A DNA stretch of 64,000 nucleotides from Streptomyces caelestis (GCF_014205255.1 NZ_JACHNE010000001.1:8432001-8496000), one strand, 5' to 3'. Shown: positions 43,502-52,290, numbered from the stretch's first letter. The notes: a model not told the origin generated them from the sequence alone. A program made the numbers and translations.

Positions 43502-45421
43502 ATGAGCAGCAAGCGTCTGCCCCGTGTCGTCGCGGGCACGACGACGTTGGTCACCATGGTGTCCGCGACGTTACTCATGGTGCCCGCACCGGCCCATGCG
43601 ACCTTCGGAACCGCGGACATCAAGCCGATCGAAAGCAATATCGCTGCCAAGCCCTGGGCCTCGGCGACGGCCAGTAACGGCTCGTCGAACGCCGGGCTGG
43701 CCATCGACGGCGACCCGACGACGTCCTGGCAACCCGGTCGTGCCGGCGCCCGGCAGTGGCTCACCGTCGACCTCGGTGGAACCTACGACAACCTGCGCAA
43801 GGTCAAGGTGATGTTCCCCGACCGTGGCGTGACCTATCGGTACGTCGTCGAGGCTTCATCCGACGGTCGCCGGTGGAAGACCATCACCGACAGGTCCCAC
43901 AACCGAGCCGTGTCACGAGGGGAAGTACACCTGTTCACCCGGCCGGCAACGCGCTTCGTCCGGCTGATGTTCACAGGCGTGCCGGACCGTGCCCGGGCTG
44001 GTGTCAGCGAGCTCCAGGTCTTCAACTACCTGCGCAACGACCTCACCCTCGGCGCCGATCTGTCCTGGATGGACGACGTCCAGGACCAGCAGTACTGGGT
44101 CGACCCCCTGGCCGAAGACCGCGGCGCCGGACCGCACCTGCTCGACGTGGCCAAGGATCGGGGCATGCAGCACACCCGGCTGCGGATCTTCAACGAGCCG
44201 CGCAGCGAGAGCACCGGTCAACCGACGCCGATACCGCGCCAGGGCCCGGAGCGTTCACTGGTCTCAGCGAAGTCGATCAAGCAGCGGGGCATGGGCCTGG
44301 GTATCGACTTCCACTACGCGGACTCATGGGCGGACCCGAGCAAGCAACCGAAACCACGTGCATGGGCCGGGTTGGAGTTCGCGGACCTGTCCCAGGCCGT
44401 GTACGACTTCACCGCCGACTATCTGGACCGGTTGATCCAGCAGGGCACCACGCCGGAGAAGGTGGCCGTCGGTAACGAGATCATCAACGGTTTCATGTAC
44501 GGCAGCGAGGCGGCCCACATCGGCACGACGAGTCCGCCGTATTTCGTCGACCAGGCCGATATCTACCAGTCGAAGCCCGGCGGTGGCCTGCTGTGGAAGT
44601 ACTGGCGGTCAACGGACCCGGTGGAGCAGAAGCTCTACGACCAGGCGTGGGACCGGTTCACCACCCTGGCCGCGGCCGGGATCAAGGCCGTCCGCGACGC
44701 GTCACCGACATCCAAGGTCGAGATACACGTCATCGTCGACAAGGACAAGCTCGCCAAAACCATGGAGTTCTGGCACCAGTTCCTCACCCGGGTGAAGGCG
44801 AAGGGTCAGAACCCTGATGTGCTGGCCATCTCGTACTACCCGGAGTGGCACGGTACGCCCGAGGCGCTGGATCGCAACCTGAACACCATGGCCACCACCT
44901 ATCCCGGCTACGAGATCGACATCGCGGAAACCGCCTATCCCGCCTCGGGCGGCGACGGCTCGCCGTTGCCCAACTCACCGTTCCCGCGAACCATTCAGGG
45001 CCAGGCGGACGCTGTCCGGAGGGTGTTCCAGGCCGCCAACGACGTGGTCGACAACCGAGGTTCAGGTGTGCTGGTGTGGGAGCCGGCCGGCTACCAGCCG
45101 ATGTTCCGGGCCGTGCCCGGACTGGCGAACACGTGGGAGCCGCACGCGTCCATCAACGTCTTCAACGCCAGCCGCGCCAAGCACATCCTCCAGGACACCG
45201 TCCACACCGCCACCGTGGTGGGAGCCGCCCCGAAGCTGCCTTCCTCCATCCACATGCTCACCACCGCCAACAACAGGATCACCCGTGTCCCCGTCCGCTG
45301 GCAGCCGTTGCCACCTGGCGCGACCGACAGGCCGGGTGAGGTGACAGTCACCGGGATGACCGACACAGGACCGGTCACGGCGGTCATCGACGTCGTTCCC
45401 AGCGCGGCGCACACGACTTGA
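43502..45421 (+). CDS. Secreted arabinogalactan endo-beta-1,4-galactanase (GH53)
   Basis: 639 aa. Sec signal to about residue 36. Residues ~40-165 form an F5/8C (CBM32-like) domain: AKPWASATASNGSSNAGLAI, WLTVDLGG. The GH53 barrel starts at LTLGADLSWMDDVQDQQYWV and holds LRIFNEPRSESTG, GIDFHYADSWADP, the acid/base Glu in VAVGNEIINGFMYG, and the nucleophile Glu in DIAETAYPAS. A bacterial Ig-like domain ends the protein (ITRVPVRWQPLPPG). GH53 enzymes cut beta-1,4-galactan, the side chains of RG-I. Leader has AGGAG. Confidence 0.93.
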   Translation: MSSKRLPRVVAGTTTLVTMVSATLLMVPAPAHATFGTADIKPIESNIAAKPWASATASNGSSNAGLAIDGDPTTSWQPGRAGARQWLTVDLGGTYDNLRKVKVMFPDRGVTYRYVVEASSDGRRWKTITDRSHNRAVSRGEVHLFTRPATRFVRLMFTGVPDRARAGVSELQVFNYLRNDLTLGADLSWMDDVQDQQYWVDPLAEDRGAGPHLLDVAKDRGMQHTRLRIFNEPRSESTGQPTPIPRQGPERSLVSAKSIKQRGMGLGIDFHYADSWADPSKQPKPRAWAGLEFADLSQAVYDFTADYLDRLIQQGTTPEKVAVGNEIINGFMYGSEAAHIGTTSPPYFVDQADIYQSKPGGGLLWKYWRSTDPVEQKLYDQAWDRFTTLAAAGIKAVRDASPTSKVEIHVIVDKDKLAKTMEFWHQFLTRVKAKGQNPDVLAISYYPEWHGTPEALDRNLNTMATTYPGYEIDIAETAYPASGGDGSPLPNSPFPRTIQGQADAVRRVFQAANDVVDNRGSGVLVWEPAGYQPMFRAVPGLANTWEPHASINVFNASRAKHILQDTVHTATVVGAAPKLPSSIHMLTTANNRITRVPVRWQPLPPGATDRPGEVTVTGMTDTGPVTAVIDVVPSAAHTT

Positions 45422-45440
45422 CCACCTCAAGGAGTCATCC

Positions 45441-46754
45441 ATGACCATGCAACGACGGACATTCCTCAGCATGAGCGCGGCCGGAGCGACGGGCGTGGGC
45501 CTGTCCCTGCTCGGCGCAGGACAGGCACCGGCCGCCGCCGGGCCGCTGGACACGGCGCCGACCACGCCGTTCGCGGTCGGCGTGCGCCGGTACAACTGGA
45601 CCCGCGGCAGCCGCCCGTGCACCACCTACGTCTACTACCCGGCCACCGGTACCCCCGGCGGCAACCCGGTGACGGACGCCCCGGTCGCAGGCGGTGTCTT
45701 CCCCGTCTACAACTTCACCCACGGCTACGGAAGCAGCCCGCAGAACTCCCTGTTCATCATCCGGGCCCTGGCCTCGGCGGGCTTCGTCGTCCCCGCCCCG
45801 CACTTCACCCACAACTTCAATGACGTCAACAACGGCAACACCTCCAAGGACGTCTCGCAGATCCTCACCAACACCCTCGCGCTCAACGCGAGCGGTCCGC
45901 TGGCCGGGCACATCAACACCGGCATCGGCGTCGGCGTCTCGGGCCACTCCCTGGGCGGCATGGTGACCCACGGTCTGCTGACCTCGTGGCCCGACCGCCG
46001 GATCATCTCCGCCAACCCCCAGTCCTGCGTGGACATGGGCAACCCGTCCAGTTCGGTCTCCGCCAAGGTCCTGTTCGTGCACGGCGACCGGGACTCGACC
46101 ACGCAGTACTCCTCGGCCCGGCAGGCGTACAAGGAGATTGCCTGGCCCAAGGCGTTCCTCACCTTCGTCGGTGGCAGCCACACCAGCTTCTGGAGCGACC
46201 AGCGCTTCCCGAGGACCGTCGTCGACTGGGCCCGCTGGACCATGTACGGCGACACCGCCGCACGGGACCGTCTCCCGGCTGACGCGGCCGGGTCCAACAC
46301 CAGGTGGGAATCCGTGCTGGGCGATTCGCCCGGCGGCCCGGGCCCCTACACCCTGCTGGCCCAGCACAGCGGCAAGGCCGCCGAGATCAACGGGGCCTCC
46401 ACCGCCGCCGGCGCGCGGCTCGTCCAGCGGACCACCAATAGCCGCCCCAACCAGCAGTTCGAGTTCGTCGAGGCCGGCAACGGCCACGTCCGCGTCAAGG
46501 CACTGCACAGTGGCCTGTTCCTCCAACCCACGGGCACCGCGACCGGCGCGGACGTCGTCCAACAGGCCGACACCGGCGCCACCGGTCAGCAGTGGCGCGT
46601 GGTCGACCACGGCAGTGGCGTGATCAGCCTCGTCAACCGGGAGTCCGGCCTGGCGATGGATGTCTGGGAGTACTCGACCGTCGACGGCGCCCGCATCTCC
46701 CAGTGGACCTACACCGGCAACCCCAACCAGCGCTTCACCCGCCGCCGCGTCTGA
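45441..46754 (+). CDS. Secreted alpha/beta hydrolase with ricin-type lectin domain
   Basis: 437 aa. The N-terminus QRRTFLSMSAAGATG is a Tat signal. The catalytic part is an alpha/beta hydrolase: VFPVYNFTHGYGSSPQN for the oxyanion region, nucleophile Ser in GVGVSGHSLGGMVTHG, Asp in LFVHGDRDSTTQ and His in VGGSHTSFW. From about residue 300 a CBM13/ricin beta-trefoil follows (YTLLAQHSGKAAEINGASTA, QQWRVVDHGSGVISLVNRES). As last gene of a pectin cluster it may be an acetyl or feruloyl esterase; this is inference, since similar hydrolases act on lipids or polyesters. Confidence 0.8.
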   Translation: MTMQRRTFLSMSAAGATGVGLSLLGAGQAPAAAGPLDTAPTTPFAVGVRRYNWTRGSRPCTTYVYYPATGTPGGNPVTDAPVAGGVFPVYNFTHGYGSSPQNSLFIIRALASAGFVVPAPHFTHNFNDVNNGNTSKDVSQILTNTLALNASGPLAGHINTGIGVGVSGHSLGGMVTHGLLTSWPDRRIISANPQSCVDMGNPSSSVSAKVLFVHGDRDSTTQYSSARQAYKEIAWPKAFLTFVGGSHTSFWSDQRFPRTVVDWARWTMYGDTAARDRLPADAAGSNTRWESVLGDSPGGPGPYTLLAQHSGKAAEINGASTAAGARLVQRTTNSRPNQQFEFVEAGNGHVRVKALHSGLFLQPTGTATGADVVQQADTGATGQQWRVVDHGSGVISLVNRESGLAMDVWEYSTVDGARISQWTYTGNPNQRFTRRRV

Positions 46755-46763
46755 CCCGGGGCC

Positions 46764-46807
46764 TGTCGGGGCACCGCTCGGGCAACAGGGCGGGCGGTGC
46801 CCCGACA
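46764..46807 (+). terminator. Terminator of the pectin/arabinogalactan cluster
   Basis: TGTCGGGGCACCGC (46764-46777) pairs over 14 bp with GCGGTGCCCCGACA (46794-46807), loop 16 nt, 10 bp after the last stop codon. Confidence 0.75.
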
Positions 46808-46873
46808 TGGCGCAGACAACCCTTCGCGACCACATGGGACGGGCCTTTCCACGATCCGACCTCACCGCGACGT

Positions 46874-47120
46874 TCATGCAGACGCCGCACCGCGTTCGTC
46901 CTCGTCGGCGCAATGATCGCGGACCCGATCGCGCACCCGGGCCAGCAGGGCGCCAGGCGTGCGGCGCCGCCGTCGATCTCGTAGAAGGGGGTGCCGGGGG
47001 ATGAGCGCCGAGCCCATGAAGCTGTGCAGGAAAGCGAGCGGCAGCCGGGACGTGCGATTTTCCAGGGTGCCGAGCAGGTCGATCGTGGGGCGGGGCGGTC
47101 CAGGAGGCGCTCGGGTTCGG
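46874..47120 (-). pseudogene. TetR-family C-terminal fragment
   Basis: On the minus strand, ERLLDRP, then in the next frame PTIDLLGTLENRTSRLPLAF, LHSFMGSALIP and HPFYEIDGGAARLA, then after another frame change ALLARVRDRVRDHCADEDER and stop. This is the ligand-domain end of a TetR-like repressor with two frameshifts and no DNA-binding half. It is jammed behind the zinc transporter ATPase gene. Confidence 0.55.
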
Positions 47121-47155
47121 CCCGGGTGCCCGAGCGGACGGAGAGGGCGGTGGCG

Positions 47156-47887
47156 TCACGCCGGTTGCCAGATCCGGGCGAGCGTCGAGGTGGTGAGCAC
47201 CTGCTCGGGGCGCCCCTGTCCTGCCAGGTGACCGTCGCGGAGCAGGAGGCAGGCATCCGCCGAGCGTGCGGCCTCCAGGTCGTGCGTGGCCTGGACGACG
47301 GTCACCCCGTCGGCGGCCAGCTCCGTCAGCAGCACCCCGATCCGCTCCCGTGCCTCGGGGTCGAGTCCCGTGGTCGGTTCGTCCAGCAGCAGCAGATCCG
47401 ACTCCTGGGCGAGCCCTTGGGCGATCAGGGTGCGCTGCCTCTGCCCGCCGGACAGCTCCCCGAGTTGCCGGGTGGCGAGGCCGGCGATGCCCAGGCGCTC
47501 CATGGCCGTGTCCACGGTGGCGTGGTCCTGCCGGGTCAGCCGTCGCCACGGTCCGCGTTCGCCCCAGCGCCCCATCTCCACCGTCTGCCTGACCGTCAGC
47601 GGCAGTGCGTCCCCGAGGGCGCCGCGCTGCGGGACGAACGCCGGTGGCCGGCCGCCGGCGTGGTGGAGCTCGCCTGATGTGGGTGGGATCACTCCGGCCA
47701 GGACTCCGAGCAGCGTGGACTTCCCGCTCCCGTTCGGACCGACGAGCGCGGTGGCGGCCAACGCCGGTATCTCCAGGTCAAGTTGTTGCAGGACGGGACG
47801 GCCCGGGTAACCGGCGCAGAGCCCGGTGAGGCGGACGCGGGGCGTTCTGCCCGCGGCTTGAGGAAAAGAGGAGGATGTTTTGAACAT
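47156..47887 (-). CDS. aztA: Zinc ABC transporter ATPase (AztA-like)
   Basis: 243 aa from ATG 47887. Walker A GPNGSGKSTLL, signature LGELSGGQRQRTL, Walker B DLLLLDEPTTGLD, H-loop VVQATHDLE. It drives the adjacent permease. Two further in-frame ATGs lie at 47896 and 47908, but a perfect TACAAT -10 box on this strand (47895-47900) ends 7 bases before 47887, so a leaderless transcript starting at that ATG fits best. It is divergent from the permease, and the Zur box covers its start. Confidence 0.9.
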   Translation of the reverse strand: MFKTSSSFPQAAGRTPRVRLTGLCAGYPGRPVLQQLDLEIPALAATALVGPNGSGKSTLLGVLAGVIPPTSGELHHAGGRPPAFVPQRGALGDALPLTVRQTVEMGRWGERGPWRRLTRQDHATVDTAMERLGIAGLATRQLGELSGGQRQRTLIAQGLAQESDLLLLDEPTTGLDPEARERIGVLLTELAADGVTVVQATHDLEAARSADACLLLRDGHLAGQGRPEQVLTTSTLARIWQPA

Positions 47888-47895
47888 GATTTTCA
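47881..47895. promoter_or_regulatory. Zur box shared by divergent zinc-transport genes
   Basis: TGAACATGATTTTCA differs at one position from the well-known Streptomyces Zur site TGAAAATGATTTTCA. It overlaps the start codon and -10 region of aztA and lies 16 bp before the aztB start. Zinc-loaded Zur bound here would block both genes. Confidence 0.88.
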
Positions 47896-47911
47896 TTGTA
47901 GTGTCCATCGC
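47895..47911. promoter_or_regulatory. Back-to-back -10 boxes for leaderless aztA and aztB
   Basis: Minus strand: TACAAT at 47900-47895, then GAAAATC, then the aztA ATG. Plus strand: TAGTGT at 47899-47904, then CCATCGC, then the aztB ATG. Both -10 boxes end exactly 7 bases before a start codon, the spacing expected for leaderless mRNAs; -35 boxes are weak on both sides. Confidence 0.55.
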
Positions 47912-48769
47912 ATGGAGTGGTTGACAGGTCCCTTCGAGGTGACCTTTGTGCAACGGGCCCTGTGGGGCGGGATGCTGGTGTCGGTGATCTGCGCCCTGGC
48001 CGGCACCTGGGTGGTGCTCAGGGGGATGGCGTTCCTGGGCGACGCCATGTCCCACGGGCTGTTGCCCGGAGTCGCGCTCGCCGCGCTGCTCGGTGGCAAC
48101 CTGCTGGTCGGAGCGCTGCTGAGCGCGGTCGTCATGACCGCCGGTGTCACCGTCCTCGGCCGCACTCCGAGGCTGTCCCAGGACACCGGCATCGGCCTGC
48201 TCTTCGTGGGGATGCTGTCCCTCGGTGTCATCATCGTGTCGCGCTCGCAGTCCTTCGCGGTCGACCTGACCGGGTTCCTCTTCGGTGACGTCCTCGCCGT
48301 CCGTGAGCAGGACCTGGTGTTGCTGGGCGTGGCGCTGCTGCTGGCCCTGGTCGTCTCCGTTCTCGGCCATCGGGCCTTCCTCGCCCTGGCCTTCGACCCG
48401 CGCAAGGCCCGCACGCTCGGCCTGCGTCCCCGCCTCGCCCACGCCGTGCTGCTCGGCCTGCTCGCGCTGGCCATCGTCGCCTCCTTCCACATCGTCGGGA
48501 CACTGCTGGTCCTGGGCCTGCTCATCGCCCCGCCGGCGGCCGCGCTGCCCTGGGCGCGCAGTGTGCGAGGTGTCATGGCCCTCGCGGCGCTGCTCGGCAT
48601 CACCGCCACCTTCTGCGGCCTGCTGTTGTCCTGGCACCTGAGCACCGCGGCCGGGGCGACCGTCTCGGCCCTCGCGGTGAGCCTGTTCTTCCTCTCCCAC
48701 CTGGCATCCGGTCTCCGCCACCACCGCCGTGCGCGCCTCGTCGGCGTTCACGCCGCGGCAACCGACTGA
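47912..48769 (+). CDS. aztB: Zinc ABC transporter permease (AztB/ZnuB-like)
   Basis: 285 aa, eight or nine membrane helices of the metal ABC-3 family. Landmarks: WVVLRGMAFLGDAMSHGLLP near the start, SQDTGIGLLFVGMLSLGVII, and GTLLVLGLLIAPPAAALPWA. ATG at 47912 is 24 bp from the divergent ATPase start; no ribosome site precedes it, in keeping with a leaderless message. It leads a four-gene run with two propeller lipoproteins and the binding protein. Confidence 0.92.
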   Translation: MEWLTGPFEVTFVQRALWGGMLVSVICALAGTWVVLRGMAFLGDAMSHGLLPGVALAALLGGNLLVGALLSAVVMTAGVTVLGRTPRLSQDTGIGLLFVGMLSLGVIIVSRSQSFAVDLTGFLFGDVLAVREQDLVLLGVALLLALVVSVLGHRAFLALAFDPRKARTLGLRPRLAHAVLLGLLALAIVASFHIVGTLLVLGLLIAPPAAALPWARSVRGVMALAALLGITATFCGLLLSWHLSTAAGATVSALAVSLFFLSHLASGLRHHRRARLVGVHAAATD

Positions 48770-48789
48770 AAGAACCCGAGGCGATCCCT

Positions 48790-50031
48790 TTGTTCGTCCG
48801 AAGAAACGTCATTCCCTGGGCGCCTGCCGCGCTCGTGGCCGTCTCCCTGGTCACCACGAGCTGCGCGGGCCAGAACGACGACGTGTCCGCCCCGAAGTCC
48901 ACCGCCCCGGCATCCGCTCCGCACGGATACGTCGAAGGGGCACAGGAGAAGGCCGAGCAGCAGTCGCGGTTGCTGCTCAACGACCCGCAGACCGGAGACA
49001 CCCGGGTTCTCGACCTGATCACCGGGAAGGCGCAGGAGGTGTCCCGGACGACGGGCGCCACCGAACTCACCACGGACGGCCGGTTCGGCTACTTCCACAC
49101 CTCAGACGGCACGCACGTCCTCGACGGCGGCGCCTGGACGGTGGATCACGGCGACCACGTCCACTACTACCGCGCGGCCATACGCGACGTGGGCCGGCTG
49201 CCCGCGGGCCCCGGCACTCGCGTCCGCAGCGACGCCGCGGTGACCGCGGTGACCGACGAGGACGGCCGCGCCGGGATCTACCGTCGGGCCGAACTGGAGA
49301 AGGGCAAGGTGGGCACGCCCCGCGCGCTTCCCGGGACGCACGCGGGAGTTGTCGTGCCGTACGCGGAGCACCTGCTCAGCCTCACGGACAACGGGCGGGA
49401 CGCCGCGAAGCTCGCGGTGTACGACCGCGAGGGCAAGCGCGTCGCGTCGCCGGACGCGGCGTGCGAGGACCCGAGGGGCGACGCCGTCACCCGGCGCGGA
49501 GTGGTCCTGGGCTGCGCCGACGGCGCCCTGCTCGTCCATGAGGCCGACGGCGCGTTCACGGCTCGGGAGATCCCGTACGGCGACGACGTACCCGCCGAGG
49601 AACGGGCCACGGCCTTCCGGCACCGGCCCGGCAGCGACACGCTCACGGCGCCGGCCGGTGACCGGGCGGTGTGGGTCCTGGACGTCACCGAGCGCACGTG
49701 GAAACGGGTGAGGACCGGTCCCGTCGTCTCGGCCAGCACAGCGGGCGAGGGTTCCGTCCTGATCGTCCTTGAGACCGACGGATCGCTCCACGGCTACGAC
49801 ATCGCCACCGGCAAGCAGGTCTCCCGGACGAAGCCGCTCCTGACGGGAGCCTCCGCCGCCGGTACCGACGGGAACGCGGGACCGGTCATCGAGGTCGACC
49901 GCAGCCGTGCCTACCTCAACGATCCCAAGGGCAAACGCGTGCACGAGATCGACTACAACGACAACCTGCGCGTCGCGCGCACTTTCGACCTGGACATCGA
50001 GCCGGCCCTGATGGCGGAGACCGGACGATGA
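48790..50031 (+). CDS. Beta-propeller lipoprotein of the zinc locus (AztD-related, divergent)
   Basis: 413 aa from a TTG start with GAGG before it. The signal ends in a lipobox VTTSC near residue 24. The body shows about seven repeated blades (RLLLNDPQTGDTRVLDLITG, GYFHTSDGTHVLDGGAWTVD, DGSLHGYDIATGKQV). WTVDHGDHVHYY contains three histidines that could bind zinc, and CEDPRGDAV/LGCADGALLVHE supply two cysteines as in AztD-type proteins. Likely a periplasmic zinc chaperone or sensor passing zinc to the binding protein. It overlaps the next gene by 4 bases (ATGA). Confidence 0.75.
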   Translation: MFVRRNVIPWAPAALVAVSLVTTSCAGQNDDVSAPKSTAPASAPHGYVEGAQEKAEQQSRLLLNDPQTGDTRVLDLITGKAQEVSRTTGATELTTDGRFGYFHTSDGTHVLDGGAWTVDHGDHVHYYRAAIRDVGRLPAGPGTRVRSDAAVTAVTDEDGRAGIYRRAELEKGKVGTPRALPGTHAGVVVPYAEHLLSLTDNGRDAAKLAVYDREGKRVASPDAACEDPRGDAVTRRGVVLGCADGALLVHEADGAFTAREIPYGDDVPAEERATAFRHRPGSDTLTAPAGDRAVWVLDVTERTWKRVRTGPVVSASTAGEGSVLIVLETDGSLHGYDIATGKQVSRTKPLLTGASAAGTDGNAGPVIEVDRSRAYLNDPKGKRVHEIDYNDNLRVARTFDLDIEPALMAETGR

Positions 50032-50987
50032 CGACAAGGACGCGAGGAGCGCGGCGGCTGCGCGCCCTGCTGCCGGCCCTGCTCACCCTCGTCCTGGCCG
50101 GTGCGGCGACCGCCTGCACGAGCGGCGACGACCAGCCCCGGGTCGTGGTGACGACCAACATCCTGGGCGACATCACCCGGGAGATCGTCGGCGACGAGGC
50201 CGGCGTCACCGTGCTGATGAAGCCGAACGCCGACCCGCACTCCTTCGGCCTGTCGGCCGTGCAGGCCGCCGAACTGGAGCGCGCGGACCTCGTGGTGTTC
50301 AACGGGCTGGGCCTGGAGGAGAACGTCCTGCGGCACGTGGAGGCGGCCCGCGAGTCGGGGGTGGCCACCTTCGAGGCCGGCAAGGCGGTGGACCCCCTCA
50401 CCTTCCAGGCGCAGGACGACGGGGGACCCGCGGAGGAGGCCGGGCAGCCCGATCCGCACTTCTGGACCGACCCCGACCGTGTGCGCAAGGCCGTCGGCCT
50501 GATCGCCGACCAGGTGGTCGAGCACGTGCACGGCGTCGACGAGAAGGCCGTCCGCGCCAACGCCGACCGCTACGAGGGCCAACTCGCCGACCTCACCACC
50601 TGGATGGAGAAGTCCTTCGGCCGCATCCCCGAACAGCGGCGCGCGTTGGTGACCAACCACCACGTCTTCGGTTACCTAGCCGAACGCTTCCGCTTCCGGG
50701 TGGTCGGCGCGGTGATCCCGAGCGGTACGACGCTGGCCTCGCCCAGCTCCTCCGACCTGCGCTCGCTCACCGAGGCCATGCGCAAGGCAGGCGTACGCAC
50801 GGTCTTCGCCGACTCCTCCCAGCCCAAGCGGCTGGCCGAGGTCCTGCGCACGGAGATGGGCAGCCGGACGAGTGTCGTCGAGCTCTACTCCGAATCCCTG
50901 ACCGAGAAGGGCAAGGGCGCCGGCACCTACCTGCAGATGATGCGCGCCAACACCACCGCCATGACCGACGGCCTGACCGGCGCCTGA
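50028..50987 (+). CDS. aztC: Zinc-binding lipoprotein (AztC/ZnuA-like)
   Basis: 319 aa cluster A-I metal-binding protein. Lipobox ATAC near residue 30. Expected zinc ligands: His in MKPNADPHSFGLS, His in GQPDPHFWTDPDR, His in LVTNHHVFGYLAERF, and Asp in FADSSQPK. The long His-rich loop of ZnuA is reduced to a short acidic segment (QDDGGPAEEAGQ), as in AztC. It delivers zinc to the AztB permease. Confidence 0.92.
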   Translation: MTTRTRGARRLRALLPALLTLVLAGAATACTSGDDQPRVVVTTNILGDITREIVGDEAGVTVLMKPNADPHSFGLSAVQAAELERADLVVFNGLGLEENVLRHVEAARESGVATFEAGKAVDPLTFQAQDDGGPAEEAGQPDPHFWTDPDRVRKAVGLIADQVVEHVHGVDEKAVRANADRYEGQLADLTTWMEKSFGRIPEQRRALVTNHHVFGYLAERFRFRVVGAVIPSGTTLASPSSSDLRSLTEAMRKAGVRTVFADSSQPKRLAEVLRTEMGSRTSVVELYSESLTEKGKGAGTYLQMMRANTTAMTDGLTGA

Positions 50988-51081
50988 ACCCGCCCCCTCA
51001 CGTGGCTCCCGGCCGACCGGCCGTCCAGCAGCAGCACCCACACCCGACGCCGCGCCCGCGCGGCCAGAAAGGAACACCCCG

Positions 51082-52281
51082 GTGAACAAGTCGATACACA
51101 ACAGAGCCTTCACGGGCACGGCCCTCGCCCTGGCGGCCTCCGCGGTCCTGACCGCCTGTGGAGGAGAGGACAGCTCCTCCACCGATACGAAGGCCGAGAA
51201 CGCCCCGGGCACCAAGGCCGTTGCGGTCAAGGACCCGCTGGTCGCCACGTTCGACGGCGGGCTGTACGTCCTGGACGGCGAGAGCCTGAAGCTGGCCGAC
51301 ACGATCGAACTGCCGGGCTTCAACCGCCTCAACCCCGCCGGCGACGACGACCACGTCATCGTCTCCACCGACTCCGGTTTCCGCGTCCTGAACGCCGCCC
51401 GACAGGCCTTCACCGGCGTCGAGTACAAGGGCGCCAAGCCCGGCCACGTCGTACGGCACGCCGGCAAGACGGTCCTGTTCACCGATGGCACCGGCGAGGT
51501 CAACGTCTTCGACCCCGAAGACCTCGCGGGCGGCAAGAAGCCGCAAGGCCGCAGCTACACCTCCGCCGAGCCGCACCACGGCGTCGCCATCGAACTGAAC
51601 AACGGCGAACTCCTCACCACCCTCGGCACCGAGGAGAAGCGCACCGGCGCCCTCGTCCTGGACGAGAACAACAAGGAGATCAAGCGCAACGAGAACTGCC
51701 CCGGCGTCCACGGCGAGGCCGCGGCCAAGGGCGAGGCCGTCGGCATCGGCTGCGAGGACGGCATCCTGATCTACAAGGACGGCACGTTCACGAAGGTCGA
51801 CGCCCCCGACGACTACGGCCGCATCGGCAACCAGAGCGGCAGCGACGCGTCGCCCATCCTCCTGGGCGACTACAAGACCGACCCGGAGGCCGAACTGGAG
51901 CGGCCGACCCGCATCTCCCTCATCGACACAGAAACCGCGAAACTGCGGCTGGTCGACCTGGGCACCAGCTACTCCTTCCGTTCGCTCGGCCGCGGACCCC
52001 AGGGCGAAGCGCTCCTCCTGGGCACGAACGGCACCCTCCACGTCATCGACCCGGAAACGGGCAACGTGGAGAAGAAGATCCCCGTCGTGGACGAGTGGCA
52101 GGAGCCGCTGGACTGGCAGCAGCCCCGGCCCACCCTCTTCGTCCGCGACCACACCGCGTACGTCTCCGAGCCCGGCAAGCGCAAGCTGCACGCCATCGAC
52201 ATCGACACGGGCAAGAAGGTCACCTCCGTGACCCTGCCGAAGAGCACGAACGAACTGTCCGGTGTCGTCGCCGGCCACTGA
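51082..52281 (+). CDS. aztD: Zinc metallochaperone-like beta-propeller lipoprotein (AztD-like)
   Basis: 399 aa, GTG start behind AAAGGAA. Lipobox VLTAC near residue 25, then an acidic Ser/Thr linker. Propeller blades repeat (LVATFDGGLYVLDGESLKLA, GTGEVNVFDPEDL, GTLHVIDPETGNVEKKI). AEPHHGVAIE gives the HH pair, and NENCPGVHGE and GIGCEDGILI the cysteines, of AztD, which hands zinc to AztC. The locus order aztA / aztB-propeller-aztC-aztD is that of actinomycete Azt clusters with an extra propeller. Convergent with the SpoIIE gene, 9 bp apart. Confidence 0.88.
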   Translation: MNKSIHNRAFTGTALALAASAVLTACGGEDSSSTDTKAENAPGTKAVAVKDPLVATFDGGLYVLDGESLKLADTIELPGFNRLNPAGDDDHVIVSTDSGFRVLNAARQAFTGVEYKGAKPGHVVRHAGKTVLFTDGTGEVNVFDPEDLAGGKKPQGRSYTSAEPHHGVAIELNNGELLTTLGTEEKRTGALVLDENNKEIKRNENCPGVHGEAAAKGEAVGIGCEDGILIYKDGTFTKVDAPDDYGRIGNQSGSDASPILLGDYKTDPEAELERPTRISLIDTETAKLRLVDLGTSYSFRSLGRGPQGEALLLGTNGTLHVIDPETGNVEKKIPVVDEWQEPLDWQQPRPTLFVRDHTAYVSEPGKRKLHAIDIDTGKKVTSVTLPKSTNELSGVVAGH

Positions 52282-52290
52282 ACCCCGCCC

